Source: Symsagittifera roscoffensis
Lineage: Eukaryota > Xenacoelomorpha > Acoela > Convolutidae
Direction of reading: 5' to 3'
DNA: 64,000 nucleotides
Assembly (NCBI RefSeq): GCF_963678635.1
Contig: NC_087063.1
Span: 9,768,386 to 9,832,385 of the forward strand
The position numbers and the translations under genes are program-made. The notes under the pieces were generated by a model. That model was not told the origin of the DNA, made no database searches, and saw only the letters and a program-made list of their open reading frames with translations. Below, in pieces: positions 21,851 through 34,588 of the stretch; position 1 is the first letter of the stretch; the number at the start of each line of letters is the position of its first letter.

Positions 21851-22985
21851 TTGTGCTCGGGGTGGGTTTTTTTTTCTTCAGACAAATTTCGACTTTTTAC
21901 CTAGCAATTTTTGACAGAATTTTTTTTTATCATTTAAAAAATATTGTTGTCCTGAGCTTAAATTTGAAAAGATATTTCATTTTTTGTATTGTTAGGGCGG
22001 TTTGAAGATTGGCATTTTGGCCAACTTGGGGCAATTAACGCGCGATATATTTTGCGCTATTATCGCGTAAGCGCAGATTTAATCAGTCTTAAAAATTGTT
22101 TCAAATTGGTTGAAGGAAGCTTATTTGCCATAATTTATTGTTTACTAGAAGCAAAAATTATCACTTCGTACTTTATATGGCGTGTGGGGGGATGATTTTC
22201 ACAAAAAAAATCTGAAATTTTTTTACAAAATTTTTTTCTTTTTTTTTTCTTTTTTTTCTACATTTAATTTTTCAAGTTATTACTGCTTCATATACCTTAA
22301 AAGGAAGTCGGGACATCCAGGGCTTTGCCCTGTCACGAACAGTCTTTTTTCTTTTTCAGTTTGTTATTATGAAATAATTGCATTCCAAACTGCTCGTCGG
22401 AAAACAATTTTTTTTGCAACTATCTATGTTTCTTTTCCATACACGGACGCGTAGTAAAATTTAGCATGAGTTAAATATGTCGTTAATTTTTGAGACGATT
22501 AAACTTATGATTGATATAAGCGAAATAAGTAGTGCAAAGAGACAGGGTCTATTTCGCAACTAGGCACTATTAGCAATCCTAACTCTACAAAAGATCTGTT
22601 TTAAATTGCGCAGACATATTAATTGCAACTAATAAAAATATTTGTTTTGTTGTTTCAATAAAAGATAGGGGAAGATTTTCAGTAAAATGTAGATTTGTTC
22701 ATTTTGAAAAAAAGTATATGAATATTTCCTTGTGAAATATTTTTTCTCGACTTATCAAAGGCTCAAAATTGTTTGGCTCGACACGCCTTGTATGGCCAAG
22801 TGCCATTTAATTCACTTTTTAAAATTAAGAAGCAAACAATGTGCGCAAATCTACATCTAACTCATTGAGGGTTTCTCGAAAACGCACGAATATATAGTTT
22901 GATACTAGTTGATAAGCGCAGTTTTAGATACAAAATGGAAAAAAAAAATAATAATGGATTTCTGTTGACTAGAACATTGTGGAGA
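21851..22985. other. A+T-rich noncoding stretch
   Basis: Long T runs and short accidental frames; no domain, splice-supported exon or tRNA is seen. The 5' LTR of the minus-strand gypsy element would be expected around here, but with no second copy in the window it cannot be delimited. Confidence 0.5.
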
Positions 22986-25270
22986 TAATTATCTTGGCAC
23001 GTTTACACAACGAAATGTGTTTTTAATCGATAGTAACCGATTATTGTCAAAAATAGAAATCCGTTGTAATCCAATGCAACTGATTGTATTTCATTTTTTC
23101 AAACAACTTTTTTTTTGTATTTTTGTACATCAAGTCCTTGAATACTGGTGATTTTTTTTGATAATTACTCGGCATTTTGCAGCTTTCTCAGTTCATCAAC
23201 ATCTTCACTACCCCCCCCCCCACTGACTGCCCTCTCCTCTCCCCTCTACTACGCCCCTACGGGTAACACGGGGAGGGGGGGACGGAGGAAATGAAAAAAA
23301 ATACTTAACTTTTCATAAAACCCCGATTGAAATTAAGAAAAAGCTAAAACTTAGTGAGAAAACGCAACAACTAACTGAAGTTTAAAATAGATATGCACAA
23401 ATGAATGTAGTAGACAAAAAGATTTAAAAAAATGAAAATAAGCGAATAAAACTATTGAAATGGATTGTCTTTTTTTCAGTAAATATTTTCGAATTAAGTT
23501 GAAAACATTCGATCATAATCGACCTTACGAGGCCAAACTGTGCACTGGATGGGCGCACAATTTTGTGTCTTTATGATCTTGGATTCCAAAAAGACTTCTT
23601 TAAACATGTTAAAATTTTATCGGAACGATCAGAAGAAATGAAAGAACAAAAGAAAAATAACGGAGCGTCTATTTTCGGAATCCACTTACTTTTCCTAAAA
23701 CGCATAGTTTGGCCATGTAATGGATTAAGAATTGATTTTTTTTAATTGCACAAAAAAAATAAAAGAATCCATTTTTAATCAATTATAATCCATTGTTTTT
23801 GAATTTTAGAACACAATATTATGAAAAAGCATTATAATCCCTTTTTATCCATGGAACAGTAAGCGTATCGCATCTTATAGAAGTTAAAAATTCAAAAAAA
23901 AAACAGTTTTGATCCCAATCAATTAAAATATTTGGTGAAATTATTATAAATATTTTTATATGTTACTATTTTTGTAAAGTTAAGGACGATGAATCATAGC
24001 CATCTTTTTATCCGCTCATGATTAAGTAGCTCTGGTTCAATAATAAGCAAATAATATCCCGGGTTGACGTCCATAGAAGAAAAATGCTTATCATACCGTT
24101 TCATATATGAAGTTTATGGAAAAACGCTTATCATGCAAAATTCATTTAAAAATTTTAAAAAGTGTTTTAAAAAATTTTTGTATTTTCATTCATGGAAAAA
24201 ATGCTTAGTTTGCTTTTTTCATACACTCATTTTTACTCCATGAAGTTGTATGTAAGATTATGATCAGCACTTTTTTCATTTATTAAAACTGTATGATAAG
24301 CATATTTATTCCACCCGGGATCCGAAGATGGGTTATCACATACGCATAAGACGATAACACATCTTCGCAATCACACTTGAATATGTGACTGACATGTGTT
24401 ATCTTGTTCTAGTTTTGTTTCGCGCGTCGTGCAAAGTTTTGTAAAAATTTCAGCGTTTGTCAAATGAGTGATGCGGATACTTTGCAAAGCGAGTGTACGG
24501 CCTAATCCATTTTTAAACCTAAACTCAAATTGCAAAAAGATTTCGTTGAGCTCAACGCCCCCCCCCCCCCACCCCCAACGTTTGCCCCTTTGCTCCCCTT
24601 CAATCCCCCTAACGTTTGCTCCTTTGCTCCCCTCCCCCCATTGAATTGAACCCCCCCCCCCACTTGAATACCCCACCCCCATCTGAATAAAGCCCCCCCC
24701 CCCTCCCTGAACAACCCCTTCCCCCTCCCGCCCAACGTTCGCCCCCTTTGCTCCCCTTCAATCCCCTTAACGTTTGCCCGTTTGCTTCCCTCCCCAACTG
24801 ATACCCCCCCCCCCCACCTGAACCCACATACCCCTCACCAACTGAACCCACATACCCCCCACTTGAACCCCCCCACCTGAACCCACCCCCACCTGAACCC
24901 ACCCCCATCTGAACACGTTACGTTGGGGAGAGGGGAGTTTGTTGTAATCGCTAGGGAGGGTAATGTTGAAGAATAAAAAAGTTAACAAATATATCAAAGT
25001 TAGGAAGAAAAAAATTCAATTGAACAACAAGTAACCAATGTAACCAATTTAAATTTAAAACATAGAAAAGACTTTATGTGCGTTGAAATTTGCACCTCAG
25101 TAAAGTGGAAAAATTATAATGGACGAAAAAAGGATTTTGTGCCTCGAAAAACAGTAATATTATAATCCATTTTTAATTGATTATAATCGATTCGTTTTCA
25201 TTTTTGTGGACACTGACAAAGAAACTCAATTATAGTCGATTTTTTTTCATGGAACTCCAATGCGGGTAGT
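22986..25270. repeat. MITE-like A+T/C-tract repeat region
   Basis: A patchwork of noncoding repeats sharing words with the MITE at 9839-10781: tttttaatcgatagtaaccgatt (23020), aatcaattataatccattg (23775) and taattgattataatcgattc (25160). It also has C-rich tracts at 23208-23285 and 24545-24930, the latter a degenerate minisatellite of the type ccccacctgaacccac. The right part near 25265 has 'ccaatgcgggta', resembling a MITE end. Frames on the minus strand in the C-rich tract encode only Gly-rich low complexity and are not genes. Confidence 0.6.
24057..24320. mobile_element. 264-bp MITE with CCCGGG termini
   Basis: The left end, tcccgggttgacgtcc..atgcttatcatac, is mirrored by the right end, gtatgataagcat..ccacccggga. 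The interior is palindromic A+T-rich sequence with no gene. The same terminal and internal words occur at 2950-3328, and a CCCGGG-tipped relic lies near 25320-25335. Confidence 0.65.
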
Positions 25271-28200
25271 TAACTGATAAGCATTTTTCAGTAGATTCCA
25301 ATGATGAAAATTACTGATAATCATTTTTTGTTTTTGGAGTTAAGCCCGGGTAGTTTAAATGACAGGTAAAATTTAAACTCATTAATTTTATCAATTGAAC
25401 ACCGTTAAAATAGCATGCTTCTAAAAAAATTTTAATTTGAAAGTTGTTGGTCAGATAAATTGACTCAAAAAAAAGTTCAAACATGATAAAAAAAATGGTC
25501 GCACATTTAAAACTAATCAATAATATCGTATTTCAGTTAAAATTTTAAACAATTTTTTTCTGCAATCTTTGATCTTTTGATGACATACATCAGCAAAAAA
25601 AAACAAATTGAAAACCTTCAGATTTTTTTTTGAAATATTACACAAATAATCAATACTTCTCACACAGAACAATTTTTTCAACAAGCAATTTTTAAACTTA
25701 ATTTTTAAATGACCATGATCAAATTTTGCTGTAGAGAATGATCTCATCATATATCGAAAAGTAAGCATAACATAAAGTTCAAATAAATGCATGCTAAGGA
25801 AATTGGTAATTAAATGTTATGCTTAGTTTGAGCGTACATAAAAAAACTCGAAATATTTGTTAAGTGTGGCTTGAGTTGCACAGCAGTTTTTGACGTTTTT
25901 GGATCACCCCTAGAGTCCCCCCTAGTTGACCTACTATTGAGTCTCCCATTGAGTACAAATTTTGAATGAATTTCGAAAATAGATTGACCTACATGGATAG
26001 CTTTTATATTGACACGTTTGTTTATTTCAAACAACTAGAACAAAATTTTGAAATAATTCTCGTAAAAAACGGTCAATTGAAGCAAATTTAGCTGTTCTCA
26101 AATCTGATTTACAATGAAAAGTCTCGGTCTGATTTTCAATGAAAAGAATCTTCTCGAATCCCTTCCCTTTGAAACAATTGAAGAGGCATTACATGGCTGA
26201 TCGCTTTCTTCACAATCTATCCGATTTGTGTCTCGATCGAGGTTGAGGGTGTTTTGGACGGTTCAATTTCAGCGAGCTAGTGAATAGGACAGCGGGTCTC
26301 AAGCTGCGACTCAGCAGACGTGAATTGAGCTCATCAACCCATTTTTTTCTCAAATCTCTTTTCTTTTCTCGTCGTATTTGTTCAATCGTTCTCCTTTCTA
26401 CTGCTTTTTGCTCAAAAAACTGATACCATCATAAGGTACCGTCATAATATTGGGTTTTTTCTGTTATACAGCTTCAAAACTGATCGTTTTAGTATTTTGA
26501 TGGTTTGATCGTAACGTAATGCGCGAATCTGATTGTTGGAAAAATGATATCAGTGAAAAACCAGTTTTTCAATAACAAAAACGCTTGATGAACAGGTTTG
26601 TTATTTTGGTCCGTCTAGCAGAAAATATTCACATTTTTTTTTTCAGTATCATTACTTTGACTACAAGGTTAGAGGACATTCTTCAACAGCGGTTAGCTCT
26701 CCTAATCTAATGGGGTTCAACTTAAGCATATTTCTTCTTCCATAATACACACTGCCTATTGAAATATAGCATTAAATCAAACTGGAAAGTCTGTACGTGG
26801 TAGATAAACAACAGCAAAACACTACATCGAGAATCTTTGTCACACAAATCGAGACACGAAAAGTTGAGAGGTGAATAAATTCCGAGAGGCAAAATAAGCT
26901 GTTGCTTATCTGGTATAAAACACATATGAAAAACGCACATTTGAAAAAACTATCTCGATCTGGCCGAATCGTAGTTTTTACTTAGTTTTTACTTGAAAAA
27001 CATACTAATTTCTAACCCACAAAACCAAAAAAAATTAATCGAAGTTTGACAAATGACAAGTTTGACGTGGAACCAAATCATGTGTTTACAAAACTTTTGC
27101 AACAAGAAATTTAACGGAACCGTTGTCGAGAATGGCGAAAGTTTTGCATTGACAATCGTTCAAAAAAGCACCCGGGCAAATGTAAACAGAAGTTCCAAAA
27201 AAAAATAGGATTTCGACTAGAAAAGAGTCGGCCTCGTTAAAAATCACGAATCTTTTTTCTGCCTGGGCACGTCAGTGGAGCAAGACCACTCTAACAAATC
27301 GAAAACTTCAGCATTCTTTACATTTTTTAGCAAAACTAAAATATAGCAGCACCGAACTAAAGCTGTTGGGCCTAGTTTTGGCTTCATATCAAATTGAAAG
27401 TCCGTACTAATGTTGTAATTACATTGATCATTCAAAAAACGGAAAGAAATTTGTGTTGAGGTTACATTTTTTGTACTTTTTTTAACTTCACGCGAAATCA
27501 GGTACAAAAAAGTGATCGGACTGGGTTGAGTGATAAACCATATTGAAAGTTTTCTCAGTCGCGATTTGAAAGACACTAAAAAATGTGCGAAAATTTTTTT
27601 CCCGTGTCGAGAAATACCGATTTGAAATTTCTATTTTTGTTTTAAATTCAAGCTTTTTGAGTGAGAAATTAGGGTTAAATAGTTTTTTGTGCTTGATTTA
27701 AACCGTGAAAACAGAGTTTTTTTTTACTCCACTTAGGTTGATTTATGGAACTTTTAGCCGATTTTGGGAAGAAACATTTTCAAAACTTCATAATGTGTAG
27801 GCAAAAAAGTTTTCTTTAAATTTTTGTTAACGACTTTTTTTCGTTTTTTAAAATCTTATTAAAAATTTAGTTTTCCAGATTGCCTGTTTTACATGACTGT
27901 GTGATATGCCTAAATGCTATTTTTTTGTTAAAAATTTTTTATCACAGAAAAAATGACATTGGATTTTTTTAAATCAAACTCTGAGCAGATGATGGAGCAT
28001 TAAAGACACCGTTTCTAGAAAAAATACACACAGAAAAAAAACAATCAAGATTGACAAGATAGGTTGAAAAAAAATTCTTGAGAAGTATCTTGTTGAAAAT
28101 AAGCCTATAAAAAAGGAAACTTCTTGACAATTGTCAGGTCATTCAACAATTAAACCAACACCTTTATCGGTTACTTTAATTGCACTAGTCTTCTTTTAGA

Positions 28201-28679
28201 CTTTGGCTAATTCAAGCCAAACACCGACAAAACTAATTCGTGTGATAAAACTTTCACGCTAGAACAGAGTTCGGACCAAAAAACCTAATCTGATGATTAA
28301 CATACAGACAAAACTTGAAAATAAGCCAGATTTACCAGGTAAAACTTCTTTGCGGAACGAAACTAACAACCAACTTAATTTAAAAAAATTTCTCGTTTGA
28401 ATGGTAAAAAATTTTGATGTTTGTTCTGTGGCAATACTTAACGACAAAGACTAAGCGTTAAAATACTTAAGAGAACAGAAAACAGGACATTGCGAGTAGT
28501 ATAGATATACGACACTGGGATTGGGGTTGGCGGATTTTTGGTGATCCCTACAAGTATCATTGGGTTTACATGATCACTATCTAAAAAGTTCATACCCAAA
28601 TGTCCCCATGTAAAATTAGTGATCTTTAATGATCCCTATGTAAAATTTTGATGCCTATTGATTCTTATCCAAAATAAAT
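25271..28679. other. Noncoding A+T-rich interval
   Basis: No supported gene in about 3.4 kb. Two minus-strand frames are slightly unusual: 26722-26940 with a Cys cluster ('SCLDLCDKDSRC') and 27244-27576. They share a short related stretch, agtctgtacgtgg against agtccgtactaat. This could be a pair of decayed exons, but splice sites are unconvincing and no domain is recognised. A tRNA B-box-like word (ggggttcaac) occurs near 26711 without the rest of a tRNA. Confidence 0.45.
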
Positions 28680-29065
28680 CATCCCTAATGAACCCTATGT
28701 ATGATTTTATACGTAATGATCCCTATGTAAAAATTGTGTTGGTTAATAACGACATCGTTCAATGCATTTAGGTGATATAATCTTTCTATTTGTCACCAAT
28801 ACTTCGGCAAGCTATATTGCAATCCAATTGATTTAAAAATGTGCAACGCCTTTTGCTGTTGTGGTATTTTGCGAATTGGTTCTTTCAATGTTACTACAAA
28901 CTTTATGGTCTTGGTGAAAATAGCTATTAAATGAAACAGTTGAATTATCAACTCAATTTTCGAAAACAAGTGTTGGTTAAAGGAACCAAAAACAGTTTGG
29001 GGTCAATTCCAGTAGGAACATTCCCAAAACCACTCCAGATAAAAATTGGATAAAAAGTTAAGTAA
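28680..29065 (+). repeat. Polinton left terminal inverted repeat
   Basis: This stretch matches the reverse complement of about 43810-44170 over its whole length with scattered differences. Shared words include ggttctttca, tatggtcttggtgaaaa, accaaaaacag, ggggtcaatt and cccaaaaccactccagataaaa. The outermost part consists of degenerate repeats of 'gatccctatgtaaaatt', which begin further left near 28540. Confidence 0.78.
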
Positions 29066-29414
29066 CATTTATAAAAAAAAGAAACTTTTTGGTTAAAATC
29101 AATCAAAATTTTTAAGCCGCTAATCAGAAAGCATGTGAAATAGAACATGATTCAAAAATAGACTCAATGATGCATATAAATCCAGAAGCATCATCATTAA
29201 ATTTTGTATCATAATTCAAATGTGCAATATAAGTCGAATGTGTAATATGAATACAAAAAGAGCTGCGCTGACCAGCTATTGCGAGAATTTAGTTTTTGGT
29301 AAACTGCTCTTCTCGATATTGGTAGTTTAAAGGAACTTTGAGCCAAGTTGATTCATTAGCAGATAGCACATGGTGGATTTCAAGACAGTTATTTTTCTAA
29401 CATATAGGTTCGCT

Positions 29415-30060
29415 TCAAAAATAAGAAAAAAATTCAAAAGAGAGTCTGCGGAGAAGTCTGACAGTATTGCCGCTCATAAAATATTTGTCACAGGTGAAAA
29501 AATCAACTCCAGTGGGTCCATAGAACCAAATTTTCCTCAATTCGAGGACCAGTTCCGGTTGAGATGTAAAATCACCTGCATCTATCGCAACGGTATTGTC
29601 CACCGGCATCTATCGCAACGGGAGTCCTTGGCTCCTTTGCTGTTTGAAAATTCTGTTTCAATAAAGTTTTCGTGCGCAAAGATACTAATGGCATTTGAGA
29701 TTTTGAGTACGTTAGCGGAGAGGGTACAGTCAGAGAAAAAAGAATACAAGGAGTTGTTTACGAGGAACGGTGAATCAGACACATTAGGATCATTTTTGTT
29801 GTATCTTAGTTCAGCTACAATTGCTTGCGTTACTTTGCATTGTGTTTCCAAATAGATTTTTTGCAGGTCAACAAAATTGTTACGATCACCGGTGATTTCA
29901 AATTCAAGCATTGGTCTATTTTGTGAAACGACATTTGAAATTTTTTAAGTGAAAAAAATTAAGAAGAAGTTGAGGTTGCCTCTAAAACAAATCAGAGAGC
30001 TATGGATAGCTTCATTGGGTAACAAATTCATGATCATTCTCTATGTTTGAGAAAAATTTG
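29415..30060 (-). pseudogene. Polinton major capsid protein (double jelly roll), truncated
   Basis: Two frames carry recognisable capsid blocks. The upstream piece (29911-29582) has 'LEFEITGDRNNFVDLQKIYL', 'PFLVNNSLYSFFSDCTLSAN' and 'IETEFSNSKGAKDS'. The downstream piece (29609-29415) has 'KIWFYGPTGVDFFTCDKYFM' and 'SGNTVRLLRRLS'. These are in the order expected for the N-terminal jelly roll of Polinton capsid proteins, with a large deletion between them and no C-terminal half. A poorly preserved lead-in reaches about 30060. The protein would form the pseudohexameric capsomers; this copy cannot. Confidence 0.62.
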
Positions 30061-30099
30061 CTCGACATCTCGCTGGTCTGTTGTTTCTTCGAATGGTTG

Positions 30100-30420
30100 T
30101 TCATCTTTTTTGAGCTCCTACTGACTTTCTTCGTCGCAACCCATTCATTGGTGTCTGTCATTGACATCTACGACCACTGACTTGTTTTCTTGCAGATTTT
30201 GTTGCAATGGTTTTCAATGCTTGTTTAGGAGACTTATTTTACATAGCAACATTAATCATTTCAGGCGCTGCACTCATCAAAAGTTCTCTGACCAACTTTT
30301 TCGCAGCCGCTATAATAACCCGTCGTACAACGCTATAGCAACACAACCAATACCAGCAGCCAATGCGCCAAATCCACTGCCGCGTTGTCGGTAGTGTCCA
30401 GAGAAATTGGGTACTGAAGC
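30100..30420 (-). pseudogene. Gly-rich capsid-associated segment of the Polinton
   Basis: The minus strand reads 'GHYRQRGSGFGALAAGIG' and, after a frame change, 'AAAKKLVRELLMSAAPEMI'; further on is 'KALKTIATKSARKQV'. A Gln-Arg-Gly/Gly-rich start followed by an amphipathic helix and a basic tail, placed directly before the major capsid gene, fits the small capsid-associated (pVI-like) ORF seen in many Polintons. Identification is tentative because the sequence is short and shifted. Confidence 0.45.
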
Positions 30421-30429
30421 TTACTTTGC

Positions 30430-31310
30430 ATAATACTGTTCCATTGATGTTCGACCAAAGTGGTTGAATTTTAGAGCCAGCACAACTTTACAAGTTCCTG
30501 CCAAGGGCACAACTCTTCCAGTTTCTGTGCGCGACTGTACCAATTTTGATTAAACAGATGATGTGAATGCTTTTTTGAAGTCTAAATTAATGAAGTTTTT
30601 TCAATGATCAGTTTCAATGCTGCAGGCACTACAGTTTTTGATGCGTCTATTTGAATCAGCGACGCGTAAATGAGAGGCTTTTGCATCCGAATCAGTTTGG
30701 TTTTGAAAAATTTAGACTTGTCCCATTGGATAAATAATATGGGAAATGAGGTTCGTACAGTTCGTTTCCCTCATAAGATGCATCGAAGGAGCGTATCAAT
30801 TTGTAATCAGTATGATATTCAGAGTTCTCGCAAGTTTTGCCTTGTAGCCTAACAGAATGGGTAATTGGGGACATTTGGGGGAAAAAGTTTTTCATATGGT
30901 TCTATCCAATTATTCATGCTTTTCGTAATTTTTTGAGGACTTGCTTTGAAATAATTTTTGTTTCTGAGCTTTTGACTTTGTCTCATTGATAAATTATATT
31001 ATTAAAGTGCATTCTGCTGATTTGAGTAAAATTTGTTCGCAATGATAAGGGCTGGAAATTGTTTTTTAATTGTGAGCGTTGGATCTTTTAGCTGTTACTT
31101 CGGATGCTCTTAATTACTTAAATTATTGATCGGTAATATTGTTTAATTTCGTTGGGAAACTTTTCTATGAGAGAGCATCTCTCCACTCTCCGTCTAAATC
31201 TATTTGTCCTTTTTAGTAAAACTTCTGAAAAGTTGTCTGGGAAATATTCCATTGATGCTGTTGAAATCAAATCTACAGTAAAGACATCTTTCTTGTCATA
31301 TTCTGCTTTG
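30430..31310 (-). pseudogene. Polinton penton-like (minor capsid) protein, broken
   Basis: Immediately after the integrase on the minus strand come 'FTVDLISTASMEYFPDN' and, in a neighbouring frame, 'QIDLDGEWRDALS' followed by 'FPTKLNNIT'. A phrase of the form 'leucine-aspartate-glycine-glutamate-tryptophan .. alanine-leucine-serine' is a hallmark of the Polinton/virophage penton family. The remainder, including 30692-30895 ('LIRSFDASYEGNELYEPHFP'), is poorly preserved. At least two frameshifts and a stop lie in the conserved block. Confidence 0.55.
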
Positions 31311-31339
31311 TTTCGAATGAAAATAATTTCTTTTTCAAA

Positions 31340-32210
31340 AAGTTTTCTGTTGATTTCTTCCTTCCCCGCATCAATGAGTCTTTATATTGGAGGGTTTACA
31401 GTAGGAAGGGTAACTATTTCAAAAATTTTATCTATAAAAATCTGCTTGTAACATTTTTTAAAAAGCAAGTCCGTTTTTGCTATACGCACATAGTCATCAA
31501 CATAAAATTGTCATTTTTGTTGCAATCGTGCTGAACTGTGTGCAATTAATGAAATAAAAGCAGGTATTTGCTTTCCTGTGACGTTGCTCAGAGCCATGTT
31601 TTTTCTGTATTCACGTGTGAGCTGATCGTCTGAACAAAAAAATTGTAATTTTTCAATATAACTGTAATTCCATTCAAACTCCAAGAATTTGTAGATTATG
31701 ATTTTGAACGATCGAATGTTCCGTTTGGCAAACGATGATTTTTTGTGTTTTATGTGAGTGTTTTATTTTGATTTATATGATTGTATTAAATTGATTTCTC
31801 GTTTTGTAAAAATGTTTTGAGCTTTCCTTGAAGTTTTGTACATAACTTTTTTGGTTGTTTTCTTTTCATTATTTTTTGAAAATTTTGGGTGTTTCTTCAG
31901 CATCTTTGGTCTTTAAAGGTTCCACTCTAAATTAGTGAGATAGAGAATTCACAGCAACTATCAAATTTAATATCACTAGGTTATATTTGGCCAGTTTATC
32001 AACATATGCCAAGTCGAGAGACCAAACTTTGGTGATATCGATCAATTTCAGGCAAGGATATGTTTTAAGAAAATATCAATACTTTGTATGTGATGATTGA
32101 GATTGCAGATCTCAATCATCAGTATTCTAACATTTTATGGCGAGAATCCACTTATATTTATACTTTTATACGCTAGAATTTGAGTTTCTTTTTTTTTCGC
32201 TGATATAGGA
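31340..32210 (-). pseudogene. Polinton retroviral-type integrase, broken
   Basis: The minus strand reads 'KVWSLDLAYVDKLAKYN' (the first catalytic Asp at about 32015-32013) and then 'RVEPLKTKDAEETPKIFK'. A degraded stretch follows where the second Asp should be. After it comes 'SSFAKRNIRSFKIIIYKF', in which the third catalytic position reads Lys. The C-terminal chromo/SH3-like part is clear: 'DYVRIAKTDLLFKKCYKQIF' and 'FEIVTLPTVNPPI'. The block order and tail are those of Polinton (c-type) integrases. Stops and the lost acidic residue mean no activity. Confidence 0.7.
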
Positions 32211-32230
32211 TTTCCATTCATTTGACGACC

Positions 32231-33061
32231 TCACAAAATTTTTTTAATGCTTCCGTAATTTGATCGTCGTTGTCGACTGGTGGTTAAAAAAATTTTTTCA
32301 GGGTTTTTCTTTTGTCGGATTACTAGGTTTTGAGAGTTGTCGACCAAGTCTTCAAATAAGGAGGCTTTCGGCCTCTTTGATTCCTCAGTTGTCAGACCGT
32401 CGGAAACAAAGGAAGAAGTTGATGGCTTAGCTGTTTTGGTCTTAAGTGGGCGCCGAGTCTGTTGGGCATAAGTGTTGAACGCTAAACATGGGTCAAGACT
32501 CAGTGCTTTGCAAAACTTGTGTATAAAGTACACTTTCAACTTTCTTTCTGTTTTGCTGAGTATCGTACAAAAAAGGGTAAGTTTTTACTTGTTTTAGTTT
32601 TCCTTGATTTAAAACGTATCCGTCAAGGTCTAGATTTAAGTATTCAACTCTGAACAACTTTTTCTAGCACCATGCTTGCTTTTGCCTTTTATTAGCTTCC
32701 AAATGTCTTGATTGAATTCCCTAATTTTTTTCGAAACACTTTAACGGTTTGTCCATTAGTTTTTTTCATCTTCTTATTACCTTTGAATCTGTTTGCTGCA
32801 GATAATGGTCTGATTCATCATCTTATCTTAATCTGCTTATTCATCACCATCTCCACTGAAACAGGTAAGTGCTGTTAGATTTTTTTTTCGAGGATTTGAT
32901 ACGACAATGTTAGGTATTAAGGAATAGGCTTTGGCTTCATTGTTCGTAGAGATTAGTGGCTGATATTTCTTTCTCCAAATCGCGTTAAATAATTCAGTTG
33001 TCATTGATTGTTGGAAAATGAAGGGTTTAAGATTGTGGTACATTTTTTCTATCTGGATCAT
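32231..33061 (-). pseudogene. Unrecognised Polinton ORFs between integrase and ATPase
   Basis: Two open pieces on the minus strand, 32837-33061 (74 codons, 'LFNAIWRKKYQPLISTNNEA', 'NLTALTCFSGDGDE') and 32231-32539 (102 codons, basic, with 'RPLKTKTAKPS' and 'FEDLVDNSQNLVIRQKKNPE'). They lie in the same orientation as their neighbours and have non-random composition. No domain is recognised. In particular I see no His/Asp/Gln/Cys pattern of the adenain-like protease that often sits here. Confidence 0.4.
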
Positions 33062-33332
33062 ATGTCTTGCGAGGGATGAAGATAACTCTACAGCATACTG
33101 GTTTAAAGTTCTAGTTTTTCAAATAATTGTCACACGATTTTTCAATTGATTCAGCCAGTAAAACATTAATTGACAAAACTTACGATTATCTCGGATACTA
33201 ACCTTAGGGTCCACAGTTTTCTCAATCTTACTTTTTTTTTACTTTCGACGAAAATTTTTTTAGACGGAACATGCCTAAGAAAAACGTTTACAAAACAATC
33301 GCAAAGAAATCAAAGCTGTTGACAAAATTGAT

Positions 33333-34100
33333 TTACAATGCTGACTTTTGAGCATTTGCTTCACTACTTTTACTTTTTTTTTCGTTTTCAAGAGATTTGA
33401 TGAATGCTTTTGAGGATGGAAAGAAGAACACGATTAGCATCAGTGGAACTATGTTTGACAACTGGTTAGATATCGGTGGAACTATTTTCGACAAAATTTT
33501 GTGATCTAAGTCTTTTAACATATGACCAAAATCTTCTTTCGTTGCGAACTGATTTTTTAGTTGTCTGCCTAAATGCTCAATTTGTTGAATGTCTCGAGGT
33601 GATTTGAACAATATCAAGTGAATTCAATTCAAACCTAATGTACGTGATGGTTCACTTTGCTTGAGTCAAATAAAATCAATAGTTTTTTTGTCGACCTGTT
33701 GAAGTTATTTTAACAAAATCTTTTTCATAAAAAGTTTTTGCAGATATTATCAAAGACAACTCCGTAATTTGTTATCAATTTGAAAGCTGGAAGTTTTGAA
33801 AAAATCAATATTCAATTTTTGTTGAGAAACAAAAGAGTTTTTTGGGGTTTCTGGGTTATCGTGAAGTCAATAATAAAAAACCTTTTAAATGATTTGAAAA
33901 AAGTACCTCTTAGGAGTCGTTGAAAAATTAAATCAGTTTTGCTGGGTTTCAAGGGACGTGAAACAGTCACGAACAGACAATCTTTTTTTGACTTGATCTT
34001 GGTCATTTATACAACCTTAGATTTGGTAAAATGTGACCAACTGTACTGGACACTTTTGAAAGCCAAATGGCAATTCCGTCGCAACTCAAGCTGTAAAAAG
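33333..34100 (-). pseudogene. Polinton packaging ATPase (FtsK/HerA type), broken
   Basis: The minus strand has a worn Walker A region, 'DCLFVTVSRPLKPSKTDLIF' then 'QRLLRGTFFKSFKRFF', at about 34010-33880. The well-kept C-terminal block is in 33617-33333: 'ILFKSPRDIQQIEHLGRQL', 'ATKEDFGHMLKDLD' and 'PSSKAFIKSLENEKKSK'. The Walker A glycines are lost, and the middle including Walker B is not readable. The family pumps genomes into capsids and is a standard Polinton gene. Confidence 0.6.
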
Positions 34101-34588
34101 ATTACTTTGAATAAAGATGGCAAAATAAAAAAAAACAGACTTGTGTCAAAAAATCTATTTTTGCAGACGGAAGAAAAACAGAGCTACAAAATATATTCAC
34201 GACATATTTCCTTCTGATAAAGAATGTTCGACATCAACAATGTATACAAAGTCGCAATCATTTTCTCGACATTGATTTTTTTCAAATTTCATATTTACTA
34301 GAAGACTTTTTTTGCTTAATTAAATCAAGCTTGATAGTTTCAACTGCAAACCGAACCCTTTCTTTCTCTGACAGATTGCCAGTTGGTTTGTGTTTTATTA
34401 ATTATTCTGATGTGATTTCATCTGTCATTTGTATCTGGACACTTTTTTTTCTATGTTTGCGCTTCTGATTTTTTCAAATAAATATTTTGCCAAATTCTCA
34501 CATGCTAAATTCTCATTATGCAAGTTTTCTTTTGGCAAATATATATTTTTTTCAAATTTCTCAACTTTCAAACACGACATGCTCTCAA

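Noticed and set aside
24371-24908. Gly-rich proteins on the minus strand
   Set aside because: They arise from a C-rich minisatellite read in three frames; no codon bias, start context or splice sites.
26722-27576. PAN/apple-type Cys-rich exons
   Set aside because: Only one Cys cluster is visible, splice sites are weak and the spacing does not fit a PAN domain convincingly.
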